A stretch of 64,000 nucleotides of DNA, taken from contig CAWDVH010000001.1 of assembly GCA_963805705.1 (NCBI GenBank), positions 1,550,001 through 1,614,000 of the forward strand, read 5' to 3'. The notes beneath the pieces are model-generated. The model saw only the letters and a program-made list of their open reading frames with translations, did not search any database and was not told the origin of the DNA. Origin of the DNA: CAWDVH01 sp963805705. Its GTDB lineage: Bacteria; Actinomycetota; Actinomycetes; Streptosporangiales; Streptosporangiaceae. The position numbers and the translations under genes are program-made. Every line of letters begins with the position of its first letter. Positions within the stretch are counted from its first letter, which is position 1. This document shows positions 54,783 to 62,345 of this stretch, piece after piece.

Positions 54783-55229
54783 ATGTCAGACTGGGGCATG
54801 CCGTCACGATCCATATGGGGCCTGACTCCTAGGCAGAGCATCGAGCTGGAGTGCGCTCGCCGTGGCGAGGCGGACGTGGTGGCCTGCTGCATCGAGTTGC
54901 TCGCGGGCCGGGACGTCGATGACGAGCTTGTCTTTGCGATCGGCGGCCCGGCGGCGCGATCCATCCTCGACGGCGGGCAGCAGTACTGGTTGCGGGTGTG
55001 GGCCATGCGCGCGCTGCTATACGCATGGGAGGACACGGCCGGGCCCGCGGTGCTGACCGGGCTGGCGGACCAGTCCTGGCGGGTCCGGGAGCTGGCCGCC
55101 AAGGTAACCGCCCGGCGCCAGCTCGGCGAAGCATTCGCAGGGGTGGCCGAGCTGAGAAACGACCCAGTAGCCCGCGTCCGCGCGGCGGCAGCCCGTGCCC
55201 TGATCATCCTGACAGCGGCACAAGCGTGA
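54783..55229 (+). CDS. HEAT-repeat-like protein
   Basis: 148 residues from ATG 54783. Helical pairs of HEAT type: SILDGGQQYWLRVWAMRALL, AVLTGLADQSWRVRELAAKV, ELRNDPVARVRAAAARALII. The N-terminal third (TPRQSIELECARRGEADVVA) is also helical. Probably a protein-binding scaffold. A longer frame from 54516 overlaps the att region and is rejected. First cargo gene of the tRNA-Pro element. Confidence 0.65.
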   Translation: MSDWGMPSRSIWGLTPRQSIELECARRGEADVVACCIELLAGRDVDDELVFAIGGPAARSILDGGQQYWLRVWAMRALLYAWEDTAGPAVLTGLADQSWRVRELAAKVTARRQLGEAFAGVAELRNDPVARVRAAAARALIILTAAQA

Positions 55230-55434
55230 CGATCCAGGCAGCCCTGCGCCGAGCAGGCTCCGAAACCAACTCCCGAACCCTGATGACCAGCGTGGAAGGC
55301 TGCCCGCATATCGCGGTCATGGGCTCTTTACGTGGGCGTTCGGGTAGCTGCTGGGAGCCGTGGTTGACCGCTGGCCGCCATGACTCACAGGCACGTCGAT
55401 CTTGGTCTCTCCCCGCATGACCTAGCCTGCTGGC

Positions 55435-55800
55435 ATGGAGCCCTGGGTTGAACCTCTCTGCGCTATTGCTGGGACGCGGAAATCCAGCGGCCACTCCATC
55501 CGCCAGCAGTTCGAGGCTGCCTCCCCGCCCCTGGCTGATGGTGCTGAGTTCCGTGCCGCCGTAACCGGATGGCTCCGGCAGCACCCCGGTCTTATTGATC
55601 AGTGGCGTGGCTACTCCGAGGATAAGCGCACGAGTCCCAGCCCGTACTTCGGTCGTGACAGCGTTCCATTGGAGGTTGGGTTCTACACCCCTGACCTGGG
55701 AGCGCTCGACGTCAGACACCACACAGACTCGATTGAAGCCTGTGCCGATTTCATCTATCGAGAGACAGCCTGGGTCCTAAGGAGCGAACGCATCAGCTAG
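55435..55800 (+). CDS. Hypothetical protein, 121 aa
   Basis: Begins MEPWVEPLCAIAGTRKSSG; middle FRAAVTGWLRQHPGLIDQWR; end VGFYTPDLGALDVRHHTDSI then ACADFIYRETAWVLR. Amphipathic and soluble; not recognised. Its stop lies nine bases before a tRNA-Ala-like core, so its 3' end abuts a recombination site. Confidence 0.5.
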   Translation: MEPWVEPLCAIAGTRKSSGHSIRQQFEAASPPLADGAEFRAAVTGWLRQHPGLIDQWRGYSEDKRTSPSPYFGRDSVPLEVGFYTPDLGALDVRHHTDSIEACADFIYRETAWVLRSERIS

Positions 55801-55809
55801 CTCGCACTG

Positions 55810-55932
55810 GACCCCCTGCTTGCAAAATCTATTCAGGGTGTCCAGCACAGTCTCTGGCCTGGAATATCTCGCTTCCACAGTCCACTGAGATCCGGCGAAG
55901 TCCAGGCTCGTTGGTGTCAACCTTGGGTGTCA
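55810..55932 (-). repeat. att-like junction: tRNA-Ala core plus arm pair
   Basis: GACCCCCTGCTTGCAAA (55810-55826) equals the 17-base anticodon/variable-loop core also present at 56552-56568. GGTGTCA occurs at 55913 and 55926, 13 bases apart and 85 bases from the core. No full tRNA here. Interpreted as a degraded attachment site. Confidence 0.5.
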
Positions 55933-56445
55933 GTCTGCACCGCCTTCGACCGCGCCGCCTGGCGGACCTGCAGCTGCAATAGGCTCAGCCGCCGCGTTAC
56001 CGTCTGCATCGCCATCATCCCGGCGGCGGGCCGCCAGCTCACGAAGTATCACTTCTACGTTGGGCGTGGAGGTCTGTAGGGACGGCGGCATACCAAGCCA
56101 AGCCTCCAATGCGGTGAACCTCTGGGTGAGGTGCTCGCTGAGGTCCCTGATCAGGTCCTCTGTACGGTCTGGATCAATGATCTTGTGGAGCACGCCGAGG
56201 ATGCCCAACTCTACTGTCCCGACAATGAGCAGACTCGTGCCGAATCCCAGCAGTGCTACCTGGTTCCATCCGGTCACCGTCCGCGAGCCGATGATCATCG
56301 CCAAGCCACCGGCAGAGAAGCCAAAGATTGCAGCGCCTAGGACGATCTTGCTCTTGTACGCTTCCCACAACGCGGCAACGAACGCCTTAGCGATGGCAGT
56401 GAGTGCCGTCCTAGACGCGACGAGCAGAAAACTAATAGGCTCCAT
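55930..56445 (-). CDS. Membrane protein with cytoplasmic helical tail
   Basis: 171 residues. N-terminal amphipathic start, then two membrane helices (KIVLGAAIFGFSAGGLAMII, VALLGFGTSLLIVGTVELGI). A helical segment follows (DRTEDLIRDLSEHLTQRFTA) and then an acidic/Ala-Pro tail. No recognised domain. Lies between two tRNA-Ala-type junctions on the opposite strand to its neighbours. Confidence 0.6.
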   Translation of the reverse strand: MEPISFLLVASRTALTAIAKAFVAALWEAYKSKIVLGAAIFGFSAGGLAMIIGSRTVTGWNQVALLGFGTSLLIVGTVELGILGVLHKIIDPDRTEDLIRDLSEHLTQRFTALEAWLGMPPSLQTSTPNVEVILRELAARRRDDGDADGNAAAEPIAAAGPPGGAVEGGAD

Positions 56446-56524
56446 GGCTCGAGGCTAGACCTGGTCAGCGCGGATCTGAAAGGCACGGAGATCTCTTGGT
56501 TCATGGTCCTGCCCGGCTCGTGCC

Positions 56525-56685
56525 TGGTGGAGCTAACACGGCTCGAATCCCGACCCCCTGCTTGCAAAGGTGGTGGCAGCGACCGGCGGACCTGCAGCCG
56601 CACAGGTCAATCGCGCTGCCGGTTGCTCCGTGAATGACCGTGAGTCGCCGTGGGTGGTCCCTCTTACGGGCACGTGGCGGGCACG
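56525..56685 (-). repeat. tRNA-Ala(TGC) 3' fragment plus arm pair (copy 2)
   Basis: On the minus strand CTTTGCAAGCAGGGGGTC (anticodon TGC, arm, variable loop) is followed by a degenerate T-arm and TTAGCTCCACCA, the tRNA-Ala acceptor end with CCA (56525-56536). The 5' half is missing. CGGGCACG at 56667 and 56678 (11 apart, 99 bases from the core) is an arm-type pair. The inward 120 bases align with 50741-50860. Confidence 0.65.
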
Positions 56686-56747
56686 ATCCTTTCGGGCTGC
56701 TGCTCCAAGTTTGAGCGCCCTCAGCGCACTTCCTCTACTCTTCGCGC

Positions 56748-57298
56748 ATGGCGTACCCGATGTGGAGCTACTTTCCACGCAACATGCGGCCACCTTCCTG
56801 GGCAACCTCGTTCGTTGAGGTCGTCCAAGGTGCGGAGGCCAAGATCTCCACTGTCGAACACAAGACTGGCTTGGGAAGCGATGCTGTCCTCAGTGAGCTG
56901 GCCTCGGGCCTGCTAGCACTCGGTTACGCCGTCGAGAGCGGGAAAACGAAGGCCGCCAAGATCCGTCGCCCAGTCTTGTTCGGCGAGAATGGAAACCCGG
57001 AGGTCAACTACGAGATCGATGCGTTCCACGATGAGCTGGGCATTGCGGTGGAGGTCGAGGCTGGCCGCGGGGCCGCGGGGCCGCGGGGAACGCAGACTAT
57101 CGCGACATCGTCCGCACGTCTTTGATCTTGGACGCCCGTAGCATGGCGCTGCTGCTGCCAGTGCGCTACCGCACGATGTCTGGTCAGCGGGAGCTCGTCA
57201 TCCAGGCCTACGAGAAGACACGAAACCAGTTGCGTGCAATCTACGCGTCCCAACGGCTGAAGCTGCCATTCGAGGGCGTCTTGCTCATCGGATACTGA
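56748..57298 (+). pseudogene. PD-(D/E)XK nuclease-like protein, frame broken by an 8-bp repeat
   Basis: As it stands the frame ends at 57125. Removing one copy of an 8-bp tandem repeat at 57063-57086 joins it exactly to NADYRDIVRTSLILDARSMA, ending LPFEGVLLIGY at 57298. The restored protein has about 180 residues. NPEVNYEIDAFHDELG then IAVEVEAGRG gives Asp91 and Glu102/Glu104, spaced like the D...ExE core of restriction-endonuclease-like folds. Function is inferred only from that motif. Lies between the tRNA-Ala and tRNA-Ile junctions; its restored stop is five bases from the latter. Confidence 0.7.
57063..57086 (+). repeat. 8-bp tandem repeat x3 in nuclease-like gene
   Basis: GGCCGCGG three times without spacer, plus a trailing GG. 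Eight is not a multiple of three, so each gain or loss changes frame; two copies give the full-length reading frame, three break it. Confidence 0.9.
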
Positions 57299-57302
57299 TG
57301 AG

Positions 57303-57424
57303 CCGTTTCCTTATCAGTTCTGGACAACTGCGGGTCTAGTAGCCCATAGTTCGGTGATTCGCGGCTGCCGAGGTACGCCTCGTAGGCCCGAGGTGAGGCG
57401 GTGTTGCTGTCACCGTTGCTGTCA
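57303..57424 (-). repeat. att-like junction, tRNA-Ile type, copy A
   Basis: CCGTTTCCTTATCAG (57303-57317; minus strand CTGATAAGGAAACGG) matches the tRNA-Ile(GAT) anticodon region. The sequence continues inward TTCTGGACAACTGCGGGTC, homologous to copy B. A perfect pair GTTGCTGTCA at 57403 and 57415 lies 86 bases from the core. The whole interval 57299-57795 is occupied by this and copy B. Confidence 0.55.
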
Positions 57425-57611
57425 GCTGTCTCAGCGTCTGATCCGTAGCAAGATTCCCGCCGTCCAGTATCGGCCATAGCTGTCCAATGGCCCTGCTCGC
57501 GCTGGTTGCGGACAGTGGCCGGTTCCGGCTGCGTCCGAGGTCGTCCAGGACCGTTGTTAGCATCCGCGTTAGCAAAATCAGCTAGCTTCCACGGCTCTCG
57601 TGACCAGCTGA

Positions 57612-57731
57612 GCGCTTCTTTATCAGTACAGGACAACCGTGGGTCGCGGCGTGATCCGCCCAGTATCGATGGCCGTCCGGGCGCGGGCGGTCGGCCTGAT
57701 GGATGCTGGCGTTGCTGTCACTTCTGCTGTC
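57612..57731 (-). repeat. att-like junction, tRNA-Ile type, copy B
   Basis: GCGCTTCTTTATCAG (57612-57626), inward TACAGGACAACCGTGGGTC, then GTTGCTGTCA at 57711 and TGCTGTC at 57725, 85 bases from the core. Same layout, orientation and spacing as copy A, 309 bases away. Confidence 0.55.
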
Positions 57732-57795
57732 GCAAGCGTCACCCGGGCGGGCATTCGATAGCCCCGCGTCCGGAACCCTTGCGGAAGCCTAGGAA

Positions 57796-58149
57796 TCAGT
57801 TAAGTTCTCTGCGGATTACATCGGTAAGTTCCGGCAAGTCTGGCGATCCAGTAACTTTCAGCGTCTTGACACGCGTGCTGCCTTTGGTATCTAGCTGTCG
57901 GTTTGAAATGACAAGCGTGACGCCGGTGCCGCCCCGCAGCGCCTGGATAGCCTTCTCTCGGCCGACAGGGTCTTCTAGCTTGGAGAATCTTTGACGGAGA
58001 GATTCGTAGTTGTCGTCCGTGACATAAATCACATCGACGTGAAGCACTCCTGCCGGAAGTTCGCCTTTTTGCTTTCTAATTTTTGCCGAGAGTTCCCCCC
58101 GGCCCTCAATCCCCGGAGCGTAAGTGTCCTGTTCGACAGAGTAAGTCAA
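57796..58149 (-). CDS. Hypothetical protein, 117 aa
   Basis: TTG start overlapping nothing but abutting the preceding stop (TGATTG). Reads GELSAKIRKQKGELPAGVLH, VDVIYVTDDNYESLRQRFSK, VTLVISNRQLDTKGSTRVKT, TGSPDLPELTDVIRREL: alternating strands and helices, soluble. Lower GC than the chromosome average. Not recognised. Probably the second gene of an operon whose first gene is truncated. Confidence 0.6.
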   Translation of the reverse strand: MTYSVEQDTYAPGIEGRGELSAKIRKQKGELPAGVLHVDVIYVTDDNYESLRQRFSKLEDPVGREKAIQALRGGTGVTLVISNRQLDTKGSTRVKTLKVTGSPDLPELTDVIRRELN

Positions 58150-58287
58150 TCAGTCGCCCTGCCGCTGCATTTCCTCATTAATCTTTGTAACGATCTTAAA
58201 GAGCATGCCGCTAACGACCTCTTCATAACTTGCTCGCCCTTCAATGGCCTTAAGGCCCCCTGTCCGCAGCGATGGGAGCAAAAGTAC
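58150..58287 (-). pseudogene. C-terminal remnant of an unknown gene
   Basis: 45 codons reading GGLKAIEGRASYEEVVSGML, FKIVTKINEEMQRQGD with stop at 58150, directly before the 117-aa gene. Natural-looking C-terminus with no start; the upstream side is cut at a stop around 58288, likely a deletion junction. Family not identified. Confidence 0.5.
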
Positions 58288-58479
58288 GCATCAGGGCCGG
58301 ACAAGCTCCTGATCAGGCCAACGAGGGTGGCCAGGCCGGTGCTGGCAGCACCAGGGACAAGTCCGATCAAAGACACGTCGTCAGACGGTCAGGCACGCAA
58401 AGAGCCACCCGGCACCACCAGCAGCCAACCTGCCAGGACCCGCCTCACAACACGTCGGTACCCGCAAGCTCATACTCAC

Positions 58480-58497
58480 AGGCACGCGGCGGGCACG
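58480..58497. repeat. Arm-type repeat pair without a clear core
   Basis: GGCACG at 58481 and 58492, 11 bases apart, in the context CAGGCACG/CGGGCACG, the same type as at 56667/56678. About 100 bases to the left, GCAAAG and later ACCTGC recall the tRNA-Ala repeats but the core is not recognisable. The remainder of 58288-58517 has no gene. Confidence 0.35.
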
Positions 58498-58517
58498 GAT
58501 GGCGGCCTTCAAGGTGG

Positions 58518-59426
58518 CTAGAGGACATGTTGGTCGAGGACGCGATTGATCGCGGCTGCGATTTCCGCTGGCCGTTCCTGGTTCATTGCATGGCTCGTAT
58601 CGGCGAGGATGATGTGCTCCCCGTTGGGGACAGAGGAGGCCAATTTGGCGTGGAAGCGGGTCCATTCTTCTCGTTCATCTTTGGGCGTATCCGTTGTCGC
58701 GCTAAGGATTACGATGGGAATGTCTGGCAGCCTCTGCTCCGCCCGGGTCTGACGAATGAGCGGCAGAGCATCGCTGATCAGCTGATGTTCGCCTAGCACC
58801 ATGCGCGCTTGTGACTGTGCTGCGTAACACCAGAGGTAAGCGTCCAGTATCAGCGCCTGAGCCTGCTGATCATCGGTCAGTTGCTGCGCGAATGGCCGGA
58901 AGGCCTCCAGAATCGTGTTGGCAAGTTCGCCACTGGCGTACTGCTCCAGAACAGCCTGTCCCAAGGCAAGCCCTTGCTGGAAGCCTTCGCGCGGACTGGC
59001 GAGGAACTCCTCGTCCGCGGGGTCGACTAGCACCATCCCGGCAATCAGTTCGGAGTGCTGCAAGGCCACCAACTGGGCAAGCAGACCTCCCCAGCTGTGT
59101 CCCACCACGATGGCCGGCCCGTTCCCGGTCGCCCGGATCACTGCGGCGAGGTCATCGGCCTGAGTGCTCAGATCCAGCGGCCAGACGGGGTCACTAGCGC
59201 CAAGGCCGGCCCGGTCATAGGCCACCACGCGGGTGCGCGCCGTGACCATCGGCATGACCGCTGCCCAGGCCAATGACCCGGGCTCGCCGGCTGCCGCATC
59301 GAGCAGGACCGTTGGACTGCCAGAACCGGTCTCGACCCACCTCAATGTGCGTTCGTCGCGCAGCAGCTCCCCGCGCCGCAGGCCGGGCACCAACTCGCCA
59401 AGCGCCTGGACCACAACATCATTCAC
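58518..59426 (-). CDS. Alpha/beta hydrolase
   Basis: 302 residues from GTG 59426. VVAYDRAGLGASDP, nucleophile in VVGHSWGGLLAQLVAL, acid loop VILSATTDTPKDERE, terminal His in ILADTSHAMNQERP. A complete catalytic triad is visible. Longer frames to 59513 or 59570 would run into the integrase start region and are not preferred. Substrate unknown; lies between the mosaic region and the integrase. Confidence 0.82.
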   Translation of the reverse strand: MNDVVVQALGELVPGLRRGELLRDERTLRWVETGSGSPTVLLDAAAGEPGSLAWAAVMPMVTARTRVVAYDRAGLGASDPVWPLDLSTQADDLAAVIRATGNGPAIVVGHSWGGLLAQLVALQHSELIAGMVLVDPADEEFLASPREGFQQGLALGQAVLEQYASGELANTILEAFRPFAQQLTDDQQAQALILDAYLWCYAAQSQARMVLGEHQLISDALPLIRQTRAEQRLPDIPIVILSATTDTPKDEREEWTRFHAKLASSVPNGEHIILADTSHAMNQERPAEIAAAINRVLDQHVL

Positions 59427-59518
59427 GAGCTGCCCGCCTAAGTTGTCTGGGCTTCCTACTTCGGCCTCGCGGCCACAGGTGTAGCAATTGGCTGATGCGG
59501 TCACTAGCTTCACTATAA

Positions 59519-60692
59519 CTGCTGAGCAGTTGCCCGGCCCTGCTCGTCTCCCTCTCCTGGGACAAGACACGGCAGCGCTGGGTCGCCTCGGTCACAGTTG
59601 GCTACTCGCCGAGCGGCAAGAGGATTGTCCGGCGGGCCAGCGGCAAGAGCAAGACTGCTGCACAAAGGGGACTGAAGGAGCTTATCCGTGATCATGAGGA
59701 CGGGTTTGCGATCGCCCCGCACAACTACACCGTCGCCGATGCGGTGCGCGAGTGGCTGAAATTCGGACTCAGCGGTCGCGCTGAGGCAACTATCGAGAAA
59801 TGCACCATCCTGGCCAACACGCACGTGATACCAGCTCTCGGCGCGCGAAAGCTGCGCGATCTTTCGGCAGACGACGTTGACCGATGGCTTGCCGACAAGG
59901 CACAGAGTCTGGGCACCCGGACTCTTCGGGAGACGAGATCGGTTCTCAAACGTGCCGTGACACGGGCACAGGCTCGCGACAAGGTAAAGCGCAACGTCGT
60001 CTTGCTCTGCGACGGGCCCGAGGGCCGCCAGGGACGCCCGTCCAAGTCACTGACGCTCAGCCAGGCGGAAGCACTGCTGGCCGCCGCGCAGGACAACGCG
60101 ATGCACGCCTACATCGTGCTATCGCTGCTAATCGGCGTCCGGACCGAGGAACTTAGGGCACTGACCTGGTCTCACGTGGACCTAGATGGCAAGCCAGCGG
60201 CCGATGGCAGACCAGCCAGGCCACCATCGATCATGGTGTGGCGGTCCGTCCGTGCAGGGGGCGACACCAAGACTAAGAAATCACGGCGGACGCTGGCGCT
60301 GCCGCAGCGATGCGCAGACGCGCTGCGGGTCCATCGAGTCCGTCAGGAAGAGGCGAGGCAGGCGGCTGGCCGCAGATGGAAGGACAACGAGCTGGTGTTT
60401 CCCTCCGGAGTCGGCACCCCGGTGGACGCCTCGCGCATGCGGCGCAGCTTCCGCAAGGTCGTCGAGTCTGCCGGGCTCGATCCCCGGCCAGTGGACGCCC
60501 AGGGAGCTGAGGCACAGTTTTGTCTCGCTGCTCTCAGATGCTGGAGTTCCCTTGGAGCACATCTCCCGCCTGGTTGGTCACAGCGGGACGACGACTACAG
60601 AGACTGTCTACCGTAAGCAGATACGTCCGGTGCTCCTTGAGGGAGCTGACGCGATGGACCGCATCTTCCCGGAGGGGAAGCCGGATGCGTAG
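59519..60692 (+). pseudogene. Tyrosine integrase of the tRNA-Pro element, degraded
   Basis: Frame opens after TAA (59516) without a start and at once reads SWDKTRQRWVASVTVGYSPS, the AP2-like arm-binding domain lacking its first ~15 residues. Core-binding domain (TVADAVREWLKFGLS) and catalytic domain follow: Arg in GVRTEELRALTW, Lys in DTKTKKSRRTLALP. At 60483-60486 a CCCC run (three C expected) shifts the frame. RELRHSFVSLLSDAG, ISRLVGHSGTTTTETVYRKQ (His/Tyr) and the end at 60692 are in the next frame. Ends about 70 bases from tRNA-Pro. Confidence 0.85.
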
Positions 60693-60802
60693 TTACTCAG
60701 TTAGTTACTCGGTGATGATCGGAGGCCGCCTGCGATCTGCGCAAGTGGCCTCTGAGCTGGTCGGGGTGACTGGATTTGAACCAGCGACCTCTTCGTCCCG
60801 AA
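60691..60802. repeat. Right arm pair and right copy of the 91-bp direct repeat
   Basis: AGTTACTCAG (60691) and AGTTACTCGG (60703), 12 apart, immediately after the integrase stop. Bases 60712-60802 match 54335-54425 (one mismatch) and run into the intact tRNA-Pro(CGG). Right boundary of the 6.4-kb element. Confidence 0.88.
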
Positions 60803-60834
60803 CGAAGCGCGCTGCCAAGCTGCGCCACACCCCG
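60761..60834 (-). tRNA. tRNA-Pro(CGG)
   Basis: Acceptor CGGGGTG pairs with CACCCCG, discriminator A. Anticodon stem-loop CTTCG/TTCGGGA/CGAAG gives CGG; T-arm CTGG-TTCAAAT-CCAG. 74 nt. Intact target gene of the adjacent integrative element. Confidence 0.95.
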
Positions 60835-60851
60835 CCGACCGCGCCAGAAGT

Positions 60852-61790
60852 CTAGCTGATCCGGGGAACCAGTGTGAGCAGCGTAGCCTCCGGGCGGCAG
60901 AAGAGCCTGACCGGAGCCCACGGCGACGTGCCGAGCCCGGCGGAAACATGCAGCCAGGCGGGGTTATCGGCGCGGCTGGCCGCGCCGGCGTCCTCGGCTG
61001 CGCTGGCCGGATACGGGTGCAGGCCATGCGCCCGGCGGCGGTCGATGCCGCAGTTGGTGACGAGCGGGCCGGCGCCGGGCAGGCACACCTGCCCGCCGTG
61101 CGTGTGACCGGCCAGCAGCAGGTCGTAGCCGTCGGCGGCGAAGGCATCCAGGTTCGCGGGCTCCGGCGAGTGCAGCACGCCGAGCCGCAGGTCCGCCGCC
61201 GGATCGGCGGGGCCCGCGATCTGCTCGTAGTGGTCGTACCCGATGTGGGAGTCGTGCACGCCGCCCACCTCGACATCAAGGTCCCCGGCCTTGATTCGCC
61301 CGCGCCGGTTGTTGGCGTTCATCCAGCCGGACGCCTCCATGCCCGCGCCCAGATCGGCCCACGGCAGGTCGGGAGCCTCGCGCCGCTTATCGTACTGACT
61401 GGTCCGCCAGAGATATCGGGCCGGGTTCTTGGGCAGCGGGGAGTGCAAGTCGTTGGAACCGTAGACAAATACGCCCGGCCGCTCCAGCAGCGGCCCGAGC
61501 GCCTCAAGAAAAGGCTGAACGGCCTGCGGGTGGCTAATCGAGTCACCTGTGTTGACCACGAGATCGGGCTCAAGGGCATCCAGTGACCTGATCCACGACA
61601 TGAGCCGGTGCCGGCCCGGAGTCAGATGAGCGTCGGAGATATGCAGGATCCGCAGCGTCCTTGCGCCAGCGGGAAGCACCGGAACGTCATAACGGCGCAG
61701 CGCGAACCAATTGCGCTCGACGATGGCCGCATAGCCGAAGACGGCCGTGCCCGCCATGGCGGCGGTTCCGATAATAGTTCGTGTTCGCAT
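60852..61790 (-). CDS. Metallophosphoesterase (YaeI/UDP-sugar hydrolase-like)
   Basis: 312 residues. An N-terminal hydrophobic segment (IIGTAAMAGTAVFGYAAIV) suggests membrane attachment. Calcineurin-like metal motifs: LRILHISDAHLTPG (DxH), LVVNTGDSISHP (GD), VYGSNDLH (GND, in place of GNH), HDSHIGYDHYE and LAGHTHGGQVCLP (GHTH). ATG 61790 has GGAGGG directly adjacent. Likely acts on phospholipid head groups or cell-envelope phosphoesters; substrate not determined. Divergent from the YqeY gene. Confidence 0.9.
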   Translation of the reverse strand: MRTRTIIGTAAMAGTAVFGYAAIVERNWFALRRYDVPVLPAGARTLRILHISDAHLTPGRHRLMSWIRSLDALEPDLVVNTGDSISHPQAVQPFLEALGPLLERPGVFVYGSNDLHSPLPKNPARYLWRTSQYDKRREAPDLPWADLGAGMEASGWMNANNRRGRIKAGDLDVEVGGVHDSHIGYDHYEQIAGPADPAADLRLGVLHSPEPANLDAFAADGYDLLLAGHTHGGQVCLPGAGPLVTNCGIDRRRAHGLHPYPASAAEDAGAASRADNPAWLHVSAGLGTSPWAPVRLFCRPEATLLTLVPRIS

Positions 61791-61883
61791 CCCTCCATGG
61801 TGCCATGCCGGCCCGGGTGGGCCGTCCCGGCTGGAGCCGCCCCCCGGTGGGACCTGCGCGGCCGGGAACGGCAGGATGGCTTC

Positions 61884-62339
61884 ATGTCTGGACTGAAAGA
61901 CCGGCTCCGCAGCGACCTGACGACGGCCATGAAGGCGCGCGACGAGGTCCGCACCAGGACCCTGCGCATGGCCCTGACCTCTGTGTCCAACGAGGAGGTG
62001 GCGGGCCGGGCCGCCCGCGAGCTCAGTGACGAGGAGATCCTGCGGGTGCTGGCCAGGGAAGCGAAGCGGCGCCGTGAGGCAGCGGAGGCGTTCGAGCAGG
62101 CCGGACGGCACGACCAGGCCGCCGCCGAGCGCGCCGAGGACGAGGTGCTGGCCGGCTACCTGCCCGCGCAGCTGGGTGACGACGAACTCCAGGCGATCGT
62201 GGCGGCCGGCATCGCCGAGACCGGGGCGTCAGGCGCCAGGTCGCTGGGGCAGGTCATGAAGGCCGTCACGCCCCGGATCGCGGGCCGTGCCGAGGGCGGC
62301 CGGGTCGCCGCGGAGGTCCGCCGCCAGCTCGCGGACTGA
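61884..62339 (+). CDS. GatB/YqeY-domain protein
   Basis: 151 residues: LKDRLRSDLTTAMKARDEVR, TLRMALTSVSNEEVAGR, QVMKAVTPRIAGRAEGGRVA. YqeY proteins share the tail domain of GatB and are thought to bind tRNA; the physiological role is unclear. ATG 61884; the frame stays open upstream but that part overlaps the divergent gene. Confidence 0.92.
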   Translation: MSGLKDRLRSDLTTAMKARDEVRTRTLRMALTSVSNEEVAGRAARELSDEEILRVLAREAKRRREAAEAFEQAGRHDQAAAERAEDEVLAGYLPAQLGDDELQAIVAAGIAETGASGARSLGQVMKAVTPRIAGRAEGGRVAAEVRRQLAD

Positions 62340-62345
62340 CCAGGC

